From the NCBI GenBank assembly GCA_902782245.1, contig CACZMI010000013.1, positions 1 through 64,000 on the forward strand: DNA of 64,000 nucleotides, written 5' to 3'. Shown one piece after another: positions 17,611 to 24,767 of the stretch; the stretch's first letter is position 1, and each line of letters opens with the position of its first letter. The notes beneath the pieces are model-generated. The model made no database searches and was not told where the DNA came from. It saw nothing but the letters and a program-made list of their open reading frames with translations. Source of the DNA: an uncultured Bacteroidales bacterium (GTDB lineage: Bacteria > Bacteroidota > Bacteroidia > Bacteroidales > Bacteroidaceae). Position numbers and translations under genes: made by a program.

Positions 17611-17683
17611 ATCATATAGTAAAACTTTGTGGAGGGACAAGGTCACTCTGCTGTGCTGAATTGATGAATACTTTTAGTTATTT

Positions 17684-19765
17684 ATGGAGACATATATTGT
17701 AAAAAGAGATGGCAAACACGAGGTGTTTACCATTGACAAGATTAAGGCCGCTATCTCCAAGTCTTTCCTGGCTTCGGGTGCATTTGCAACTGAAGAGGTT
17801 ATGACCGGAATCCTGAGCCATCTGAATATCCAAAGCGGTATCAGCGTGGAGGAGATTCAGAACCAGGTTGAGGTTGCTTTGATGGCCGAGGGCTACTATC
17901 AGGTTGCCAAAACGTACATGCTGTACCGCAACCGTCACGCTGAGGACCGTGAGACTAAGTCAAAACTCGAGTTCCTCATGGGCTATTGTCAAGCTGCGAA
18001 CGCTGCTGAGGGAAGCAAGTTCGACGCAAACGCCAATGTTGAAAACAAGAACATCGCAACTCTTATCGGTGAGTTGCCTAAAAAGGGCTTTATCCGTCTG
18101 AACCGTCGTCTTCTTTGCGACCGTATCCGTACCATGTTCGGTAAGGAGGTGGCTGACAAGTACATCAGCCTGCTGCACCAGCATTTCATCTACAAGAACG
18201 ATGAGACCAACCTGGCCAACTACTGCGCAAGTATCACCATGTATCCGTGGCTGCTTGGCGGCACCAAGTCAATAGGAGGTAACGCTACACAGCCCACCAA
18301 CCTCAAGGCTTTCTGCGGCGGTTTCATCAACATGGTGTTCATGGTATCATCCATGCTGTCGGGTGCCTGCGCTACACCTGAGTTCCTCATGTACATGAAC
18401 TACTTCATTGAGAAGGAGTATGGTGAGGATTATTACAAGCGTGCCGATGAGATTGTTGACCTGAGCATAAAGAAACGCTCCATAGATAAGGTTATCACCG
18501 ACTATTTCCAGCAGGTTGTTTACTCAATCAACCAGCCTACCGGTGCACGTAACTTCCAGTCAGTATTCTGGAATATCAGTTACTATGACCGCTACTACTT
18601 TGAGTCTCTGTTCGGCGAGTTCCGCTTCCCGGACGGTTCGGCACCCCATTGGGAGTCTCTCTCATGGTTGCAGAAGCGTTTCATGAAGTGGTTCAACCAG
18701 GAGCGTCTGCGCTGCGTGCTCACATTCCCTGTTGAGACCATGGCTCTTCTTACCGAGAACGGTGACGTAAAGGATAAGGAGTACGGTGACTTTACAGCCG
18801 AGATGTACGCCGAGGGTCACTCATTCTTTACCTATATCAGTGACAACGCAGACTCACTGTCCAGTTGCTGCCGTCTGCGTAACCAGATTACCGATAACGG
18901 ATTCTCATACACACTGGGCGCTGGTGGCGTAAGTACCGGTTCCAAGAGCGTGCTCACCATCAACCTGAACCGCTGTGTTCAGTATGCACAGCGCATGGGG
19001 ATACCTTATCAGCAGTATATAGAGGAGGTTGTTGACCTGATGCACAAGGTTCAGTTGGCATACAACGAGAACCTCAAGGAACTGCAGAGCAAGGGTATGC
19101 TTCCGCTGTTTGATTCAGGTTACATCAACATCGGCCGTCAGTATCTGACCATCGGTGTCAACGGTCTGGTGGAGAGTGCCGAGTTCCTGGGTATCGAGAT
19201 CAGTGACAACCCGCGTTATACCGAGTATGTTCAGACCGTTCTGGGTATCATTGAGAAACTCAACAAGCACTATCACTCAAAGGGCGTCATGTTCAACTGC
19301 GAGATGATTCCCGCCGAGAACGTAGGTGTAAAGAACGCCAAGTGGGATAAGGAGGATGGTTACGTTGTACCGCGTGACTGCTACAACAGCTACTTCTACA
19401 AGGTTGAGGATACCACTCTGAACGTAATTGACCGTTTCCGTCTGCATGGTGTCAAGTACATTGAGCACCTTACCGGCGGTTCTGCTCTGCACTGCAATCT
19501 TGAGGAGCACCTGTCAAAGGCTCAGTACCGCCAGTTGCTGCGTGTGGCTGCACAGGAGGGTTGCAACTACTTCACGTTCAACATTCCCAACACCATATGC
19601 AACGAGTGCGGTAACATTGACAAACGCTACCTGAAGGAGTGCCCGCACTGCCACTCAACCAACGTTGACTACCTGACACGTATCATAGGCTACATGAAGC
19701 GCGTAAGCAACTTCTCGGCCGCCCGTCAGGTAGAGGCAAGCAAGCGTTACTACGCTACTATGTAA
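17684..19765 (+). CDS. nrdD: Anaerobic ribonucleoside-triphosphate reductase (class III)
   Basis: Reduces ribonucleotides to deoxyribonucleotides in the absence of oxygen using a glycyl radical. 693 aa: N-terminal ATP-cone (METYIVKRDGKHEVFTIDKI onward, to about 95), the catalytic barrel, a zinc site near the C-terminus (CNECG and CPHCH, about residues 645-665) and the glycyl radical motif RIIGYMKRVSNF. The gene abuts nrdG, its activase, and is preceded by a cobalamin riboswitch, which implies that a B12-dependent alternative reductase exists elsewhere in the genome. Confidence 0.97.
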   Translation: METYIVKRDGKHEVFTIDKIKAAISKSFLASGAFATEEVMTGILSHLNIQSGISVEEIQNQVEVALMAEGYYQVAKTYMLYRNRHAEDRETKSKLEFLMGYCQAANAAEGSKFDANANVENKNIATLIGELPKKGFIRLNRRLLCDRIRTMFGKEVADKYISLLHQHFIYKNDETNLANYCASITMYPWLLGGTKSIGGNATQPTNLKAFCGGFINMVFMVSSMLSGACATPEFLMYMNYFIEKEYGEDYYKRADEIVDLSIKKRSIDKVITDYFQQVVYSINQPTGARNFQSVFWNISYYDRYYFESLFGEFRFPDGSAPHWESLSWLQKRFMKWFNQERLRCVLTFPVETMALLTENGDVKDKEYGDFTAEMYAEGHSFFTYISDNADSLSSCCRLRNQITDNGFSYTLGAGGVSTGSKSVLTINLNRCVQYAQRMGIPYQQYIEEVVDLMHKVQLAYNENLKELQSKGMLPLFDSGYINIGRQYLTIGVNGLVESAEFLGIEISDNPRYTEYVQTVLGIIEKLNKHYHSKGVMFNCEMIPAENVGVKNAKWDKEDGYVVPRDCYNSYFYKVEDTTLNVIDRFRLHGVKYIEHLTGGSALHCNLEEHLSKAQYRQLLRVAAQEGCNYFTFNIPNTICNECGNIDKRYLKECPHCHSTNVDYLTRIIGYMKRVSNFSAARQVEASKRYYATM

Positions 19766-20233
19766 ATGAAAATTGCATCATACGACATAGTTTTCCAGGA
19801 TGTACCGGGAGAGGTTACGCTATCGCTTAACCTCTCCCAGTGTCCTAACCGCTGTCCGGGTTGTCACAGCCCGATGTTGCAGGAAGATATAGGTTTGTTA
19901 TTGGATGACGACATGCTAGACGGACTGCTGGAACGCTATGGACATGATGTGACGTGTGTATGTTTCATGGGAGGCGACCGTGAGCCGGGGGAGGTAATGC
20001 GGCTTGCCGACCGTGTACATGCCGCGGGTATAAAGACAGCCTGGTACTCGGGCCGTCAGGAACTGCCGGATTGTTTCCGTAAAGAGTCATTGGACTACGT
20101 CAAGGTAGGACCCTACATAGAGAGTAGGGGACCGCTACCCAATCCCGCTACCAACCAGCGGATGTATAGGATTGACAACGGAGATATGATTGACATTACG
20201 GCAAGTTTCAGAAAAAAAAGAGTGGGTTTATAA
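19766..20233 (+). CDS. nrdG: Anaerobic ribonucleotide reductase activating protein
   Basis: Radical SAM activase (155 aa) that forms the glycyl radical on NrdD. The iron-sulfur cluster motif CPNRCPGC has C26, C30 and C33 in the CxxxCxxC pattern. It starts directly after the nrdD stop codon. Its own stop codon lies in the loop and stem of the terminator hairpin. Confidence 0.95.
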   Translation: MKIASYDIVFQDVPGEVTLSLNLSQCPNRCPGCHSPMLQEDIGLLLDDDMLDGLLERYGHDVTCVCFMGGDREPGEVMRLADRVHAAGIKTAWYSGRQELPDCFRKESLDYVKVGPYIESRGPLPNPATNQRMYRIDNGDMIDITASFRKKRVGL

Positions 20234-20247
20234 CTCACTCTTTTTTT
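20212..20247. terminator. Bidirectional terminator between nrdG and the facing operon
   Basis: AGAGTGGGTT-TAT-AACTCACTCT (20219-20241) forms a 10-bp stem with one G-T pair, flanked by an A-run on the left and a T-run on the right, so it can stop transcripts from both converging operons. Confidence 0.9.
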
Positions 20248-20263
20248 CTTGACTCGTGATGTC

Positions 20264-20863
20264 TCAGTTTCCTGATCTGTTGAATTGCGGTCTCTGTTGT
20301 TGGGGTTGACCGGGTCTTTGCTGACCTTGTTGGAACTGGTGTCCGCGGGATTGTTGTATGTCTTTTAGTATTTGGCTGTTGAATTGCTCCTCGGCATTCT
20401 GAACCTTGAGAATCTTGGAGGCCGGAAGAACCTCCTTAAATTTTTTGAGATACTCTTTCTCAAGTTCAGCTATCTTGATGTTGGTTTCTGCCTGGGCCTC
20501 AATTGCCTTAAGACTCTGCTCCTCGGATGCCCCTGCAGCGGCTGCTTCACGCATAAAGCGACGGGTCTCACGGCTGAGTTCACGCTTTTTCTGCTGCAGC
20601 TCATTGTACAAAGGGAAGAATGCGTTTGATTCTTCTTCTGTAAGGCCGGCTTTCTCGGTAAAGAACGCTTTCTGCTGCTTCCAGTATTCAGCTGCCGAGA
20701 ACTGACCGCTGTGATTGGGCATGGCCTGCTGGGGAGCAGCGTTTCTTTGCCATGTCTGACGCTGTTGACCCCAACGCTGCTGTCCGCCCTGCACCGGTTG
20801 ATTCTGTCCGGATATCGGACACAATACTATTATTCCTAATATGAAAAGAATGACCTTCTTCAT
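20264..20863 (-). CDS. Exported Gln-rich helical protein (Spy/CpxP-like in outline)
   Basis: 199 aa: signal peptide (MKKVILFILGIIVLCPISG), a helical middle of about 110 residues rich in Glu, Lys and Arg (LTEEESNAFFPLYNELQQKK; ELEKEYLKKFKEVLP) and a Gln/Pro/Arg-rich low-complexity tail. The LTEEE segment and helices recall periplasmic Spy/CpxP-like or metal-sensing proteins, but I cannot assign a family firmly. I used the ATG at 20863; a TTG at 20872 would overlap the upstream gene. It is last in a sigma factor operon. Confidence 0.75.
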   Translation of the reverse strand: MKKVILFILGIIVLCPISGQNQPVQGGQQRWGQQRQTWQRNAAPQQAMPNHSGQFSAAEYWKQQKAFFTEKAGLTEEESNAFFPLYNELQQKKRELSRETRRFMREAAAAGASEEQSLKAIEAQAETNIKIAELEKEYLKKFKEVLPASKILKVQNAEEQFNSQILKDIQQSRGHQFQQGQQRPGQPQQQRPQFNRSGN

Positions 20864-20868
20864 GACCG

Positions 20869-21234
20869 TCAATTGACATCAACAAGAGTGTAATACAATG
20901 TACAGTCATCAATCATGGCTGTCTCAAGGAATGAGTCTATATACTCATCCGAGTAGATTGTGGTCTCCTGGGCAATATTTGCAGAACTGTTACGGGAATT
21001 GATACCCACCGCAGCTTTGATGCAGAAGAATATGCCTGCAAATGCGGCTGCAGCATACAGATAAGGTCTGATGCGCATCCATGGTGTAACCTTTATGGTG
21101 GTGGAATAGATAGACTCCTGCTCGGGCAGAACGGACATGATGTTCTGCGTCAGGTTCTCAAAGTAACCTTCCGGAACAGTGAACGGCCTGCGGGGCTCAA
21201 GTTCATCAATCTTGTATAATCTTTCTTTTTCCAT
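20869..21234 (-). CDS. Small single-pass membrane protein, possible anti-sigma factor
   Basis: 121 aa with about 60 cytoplasmic residues (including RRPFTVPEGYFENLTQNIM, a pattern common in short Bacteroidetes sigma-linked proteins), one transmembrane helix (about 73-92, YLYAAAAFAGIFFCIKAAVG) and a short acidic outer tail. Its position right after an ECF sigma gene suggests it regulates that factor. No zinc anti-sigma motif is visible. Confidence 0.72.
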   Translation of the reverse strand: MEKERLYKIDELEPRRPFTVPEGYFENLTQNIMSVLPEQESIYSTTIKVTPWMRIRPYLYAAAAFAGIFFCIKAAVGINSRNSSANIAQETTIYSDEYIDSFLETAMIDDCTLYYTLVDVN

Positions 21235-21266
21235 CCGTTGTTTTGACTGATTTACAGAAAAATGGT

Positions 21267-21830
21267 TTAATCAATTTTGTTGAAATACTCCTCTATTTTC
21301 TTCACGGCTATATGAAATGAGGCTTTAAGGGCTCCTACGCTTGTTCCCAACACCTCCGAAATTTCTTCATATTTCATCTCATTGAAATACTTCATGTTAA
21401 ACACCATGCGTTGTTTGTCGGGGAGTGTGGCGATGGCTTCCTGGAGTTGACGTTCGGTCTGGTCTCCGTCAAAATACGGGTCACTCTCCAATTGGTCCGC
21501 AAGGCTCAGTTCGCCTTCATTGTCTGTCTCCAACGGGACATTGGCTTTCTGCCTGTTCAGAAAGGTGAGAGTCTCGTTTACGGCTATGCGATAGAGCCAG
21601 GTTGATATTCTGGAATAGCCCATGAAAGAATCAAGGTTGATCCAGGCTTTGATAAAGGTGTTCTGGAGAATGTCATTGGCATCATCATGTGAGAGAACCA
21701 TATGACGTATCTGCCAGTATAACTGTTCGCTGAAATTATTGACTATGGCTTCAAAAGCACGACGGCGGGAAATATCATCCTCATGGAGCATTTCCAGTAT
21801 CCTGCGTTCGTCGTATGCCATCATTGCCAT
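21267..21830 (-). CDS. ECF RNA polymerase sigma factor
   Basis: 187 aa. Region 2 near residues 25-95 (DDANDILQNTFIKAWINLD, ISTWLYRIAVNETLTFLNRQ) and region 4 near 125-185 (ATLPDKQRMVFNMKYFNEMKYEEISEVLGTSVGALKASFHIA). Several start codons are possible (21830, 21824, 21821). It is followed by a membrane protein and an exported helical protein, a module like that at 14878. It begins 2 nt after the ribonuclease Z stop codon. Confidence 0.93.
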   Translation of the reverse strand: MAMMAYDERRILEMLHEDDISRRRAFEAIVNNFSEQLYWQIRHMVLSHDDANDILQNTFIKAWINLDSFMGYSRISTWLYRIAVNETLTFLNRQKANVPLETDNEGELSLADQLESDPYFDGDQTERQLQEAIATLPDKQRMVFNMKYFNEMKYEEISEVLGTSVGALKASFHIAVKKIEEYFNKID

Positions 21831-21832
21831 AA

Positions 21833-22747
21833 TCAGATAGAAACGGTAAGATTCTCCTTAGCCAGGATAGTGTTGGGGAATGTTTTCTGCGCCTCTTCAA
21901 GCAGGATGCTTTCATCTGTGTAGCGTGCCGAGAAATGGCCTAGCATGAGTTTGCCGGCACCGGCCTCCATGGCGGTGCGGGCGGCATCAGAGGCTGTGCT
22001 GTGGAAGTGCTTTTTAGCTCGGTCAGCGTCCTCATCGGAGTAGGTGCAATCGTGGTATATCATGTCTGCACCTTTAATGACCGGAATCATCGAAGGGTTA
22101 TATGCGGTATCACAGCAGTATGCATAACTGCGGCCCGGGTCTGATGGCTTGGTCAGTCGGTCATGGGGTATGAGTGTGCCATCGGCGGTGGTAAAGTCAC
22201 CACCTTCCTTAATACGGTTGTAGTCCCACTGCGGAACACCGTAGAAATCGGCGGCAGCCCGGTCCAGATGGTCCGATGTGGCTTTCTCGCAGAACAGGAA
22301 TCCTGAACAGGGAACGCGGTGTTTCAACGGGTAGGCGGTCACTGAGAGTGAACGGTCATCATAAACGACCGATGTCTTGGCCGGATCAAATCCCTGGAAC
22401 TCTACCTGGAACTCCAGATCGCGGCAATAGAAATCCATCTCCTGACGCAGCATGGGTTCCAACTCCTGCGGAGCATGGACAAACAGCGGAGCCGTACGTC
22501 CCAGCAGTCCGAATGACGATATCATGCCCAGCAGTCCAAAGCAGTGATCTCCGTGCAGATGTGATATGAATATGTGGTTGATACGGGCAAACGCCACGCG
22601 TGAGCGGCGCAATTGTATCTGTGTACCTTCACCGCAGTCTACCATGAAAAGTTTGCCGCGAATCTCAACGACCTGCGACGATGTGTAGTGCTTGGGGCTG
22701 GGAGTGGCGGAGCCGCATCCCAATATGGTGACTTCAAACTTTTCCAT
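21833..22747 (-). CDS. rnz: Ribonuclease Z (tRNA 3' endonuclease)
   Basis: Zinc metallo-beta-lactamase-fold endonuclease (304 aa) that cuts tRNA precursors at the 3' end. The N-terminal GCGSATPSPKHYTSSQ and the metal motif HLHGDH (H63, H65, D67, H68) are typical, as are GKLMLGHFSARY near the C-terminus and an intermediate exosite region. Length matches bacterial short-form RNase Z. Confidence 0.96.
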   Translation of the reverse strand: MEKFEVTILGCGSATPSPKHYTSSQVVEIRGKLFMVDCGEGTQIQLRRSRVAFARINHIFISHLHGDHCFGLLGMISSFGLLGRTAPLFVHAPQELEPMLRQEMDFYCRDLEFQVEFQGFDPAKTSVVYDDRSLSVTAYPLKHRVPCSGFLFCEKATSDHLDRAAADFYGVPQWDYNRIKEGGDFTTADGTLIPHDRLTKPSDPGRSYAYCCDTAYNPSMIPVIKGADMIYHDCTYSDEDADRAKKHFHSTASDAARTAMEAGAGKLMLGHFSARYTDESILLEEAQKTFPNTILAKENLTVSI

Positions 22748-22765
22748 ATCAGTGGGCTAAAGGTA

Positions 22766-22796
22766 CAAAAAAGGACCGCACACGCGTGCGGTCCTT
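22766..22796 (-). terminator. Terminator of rpsA
   Basis: AAGGACCGCAC-ACGC-GTGCGGTCCTT (22771-22796) is a perfect 11-bp hairpin. On the minus strand it is followed by six T. It sits between rpsA and rnz, so rnz needs its own promoter or relies on read-through. Confidence 0.92.
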
Positions 22797-22822
22797 TTAT
22801 TAAATAATGTGATAATCAGGGA

Positions 22823-24616
22823 TTACTTGTTACCACCTTCCAGCTGCTCCTTGAGAGCTGCAAGAGCGTCGATGTCACCGAGAGTGGTAGAAGCGGCCTG
22901 GTTCTGGATAACCGGCTCCTCTTTCTCCTTCTTGGCACTGGTCTTGCGTGCAGCCTTCTTCTCAGCCTTAGCCTCAGCCTTGGCGATATCCTCGAATATG
23001 CGGCTGTGTGAAAGGATGATTCTCTTGGAATCCTTGTTGAACTCTATAACCTTGAACTGGAGAGTCTCACCCTGCTGAGCCTGTGAGCCGTCCTCCTTTA
23101 CAAGATGCTTGGGAGTAGCGAAGCCCTCAACGCCCTCTGCGAGCTGGATAACTGCGCCCTTGTCCATCATCTCGGTGATCTTACCCTCATGGATTGAATC
23201 AACTGTGTATATTGACTCGTATGCATCCCAAGGATTCTCCTCAAGTTGCTTGTGACCCAGACTGAGACGACGGTTCTCCTTGTCTATCTCCAGAACTACA
23301 ACATCGATAGGAGCACCGATGGTGGTGAACTCTGAAGGATGCTTAACCTTCTTGGTCCAGCTCAGGTCGCTGATGTGGATCAGACCGTCAACACCCTCCT
23401 CAATCTCAACAAAGATACCGAAGTTGGTGAAGTTGCGTACGGTGGCGGTGTGCTTTGAACCAACGGGATACTTCTCCTCGATGTTCTCCCACGGATCCTG
23501 CTTGAGCTGCTTGATACCCAGAGACATCTTGCGCTCTGCACGGTCAAGTGTCAGGATAACTGCCTCAACCTCGTCACCAACCTTGATGAAGTCCTGAGCT
23601 GAACGCAGGTGCTGGCTCCATGACATCTCTGATACGTGGATCAGACCCTCTACGCCCGGAGCAATCTCGATGAATGCACCGTAGTCGGCCATAACGACAA
23701 CCTTACCCTTGACAACGTCGCCAACCTTGAGGTTAGGATCGAGTGAATCCCATGGGTGCGGAGTGAGCTGCTTGAGACCAAGAGCAATGCGCTTCTTCTC
23801 ATCATCGAAGTCAAGAATAACGACGTTGATCTTCTGGTCAAGCTCAACAATCTCCTTAGGATCGCTTACGCGGCCCCAACTGAGGTCAGTGATATGGATA
23901 AGACCGTCAACACCGCCCAGGTCGATGAATACACCGTAAGAGGTGATGTTCTTAACTGTACCCTCAAGTACCTGACCCTTCTCAAGCTTGCTGATGATCT
24001 CTTTCTTCTGCTGCTCAAGCTCCTCTTCGATAAGAGCCTTGTGTGAAACAACTACGTTGCGGTATTCCTGGTTGATCTTGATGACCTTGAACTCCATGGT
24101 CTTGCCAACGAATACATCGTAGTCGCGGATGGGCTTTACATCGATCTGTGAACCGGGCAGGAAGGCTTCGATGCCGAATACATCGACAATCATACCACCC
24201 TTTGTGCGGCACTTGATGTAACCCTTTACAATCTCCTGTGACTCCAGAGCCTCGTTCACGCGATCCCATGAGCGTGACTCACGAGCCTTCTTATGTGAAA
24301 GAAGAAGCTGACCCTTCCTGTCCTCTGTGTTCTCAATGTAAACCTCAACTTCATCACCTACCTTGAGGTCGGGGTTGTAGCGGAATTCGCTGATGGGGAT
24401 AATACCATCGGACTTGTAACCGATGTTTACGATAACCTCGCGCTTGTTGATGGCTGTGACTGTACCGATAACAACCTCGTCGTCGGCAACCTTGTTGAGA
24501 GTTGTGTCATAAGCCTGCTCGAGCTGCTCTTTTGACATGCCTGCTGCGGCACTTCCGTTTTCAAAAGCATCCCAGTCAAATTCCTGAAGGGGAGCTACAT
24601 TCTTAAAATCTTCCAT
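22823..24616 (-). CDS. rpsA: 30S ribosomal protein S1
   Basis: 597 aa with six S1 RNA-binding repeats: about residues 45-115, 130-205, 213-285, 300-375, 385-460 and 470-545, recognisable by repeats such as YGVFIDLGGVDGLIHITDLSW and YGAFIEIAPGVEGLIHVSEMSW-like segments. The tail is rich in Lys, Ala and Glu. S1 binds mRNA leaders and is needed for translation initiation; in Bacteroidetes, which rarely use Shine-Dalgarno pairing, its role may differ. A structured leader precedes it. Confidence 0.97.
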   Translation of the reverse strand: MEDFKNVAPLQEFDWDAFENGSAAAGMSKEQLEQAYDTTLNKVADDEVVIGTVTAINKREVIVNIGYKSDGIIPISEFRYNPDLKVGDEVEVYIENTEDRKGQLLLSHKKARESRSWDRVNEALESQEIVKGYIKCRTKGGMIVDVFGIEAFLPGSQIDVKPIRDYDVFVGKTMEFKVIKINQEYRNVVVSHKALIEEELEQQKKEIISKLEKGQVLEGTVKNITSYGVFIDLGGVDGLIHITDLSWGRVSDPKEIVELDQKINVVILDFDDEKKRIALGLKQLTPHPWDSLDPNLKVGDVVKGKVVVMADYGAFIEIAPGVEGLIHVSEMSWSQHLRSAQDFIKVGDEVEAVILTLDRAERKMSLGIKQLKQDPWENIEEKYPVGSKHTATVRNFTNFGIFVEIEEGVDGLIHISDLSWTKKVKHPSEFTTIGAPIDVVVLEIDKENRRLSLGHKQLEENPWDAYESIYTVDSIHEGKITEMMDKGAVIQLAEGVEGFATPKHLVKEDGSQAQQGETLQFKVIEFNKDSKRIILSHSRIFEDIAKAEAKAEKKAARKTSAKKEKEEPVIQNQAASTTLGDIDALAALKEQLEGGNK

Positions 24617-24666
24617 TTAGTAAAATTTGTAACTAAAATAAAGTTGGACAATATGTTGTAAACACT

Positions 24667-24692
24667 CGCCAAGGGCACTGCGGCTCTTGGCG
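24667..24692 (-). promoter_or_regulatory. Stem-loop in the rpsA 5' leader
   Basis: On the minus strand CGCCAAGAGC and GCCCTTGGCG form a 10-bp stem with one mismatch and a 6-nt loop. It starts 4 nt after the -7 box, i.e. at the very 5' end of the rpsA mRNA, and is not followed by a U-tract, so it is not a terminator. It may stabilise the message or mediate S1 autoregulation; this is inference. Confidence 0.6.
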
Positions 24693-24696
24693 GGCG

Positions 24697-24704
24697 CAAA
24701 GATA
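24697..24704 (-). promoter_or_regulatory. -7 box of rpsA
   Basis: Minus-strand TATCTTTG lies 80 nt upstream of the start codon and directly before the leader stem-loop. A TTG lies 23 nt further upstream, slightly beyond the usual spacing. Confidence 0.6.
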
Positions 24705-24767
24705 GCACTTTATTATTTAAATAAAGCCAAATCAGTTCAAAATTTAAAGTAAATCTGCAGGATACGT

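Noticed and set aside
17424..17702. A 92-codon frame across the cobalamin riboswitch
   Set aside because: It coincides with the structured aptamer and expression platform, so it is not a gene.
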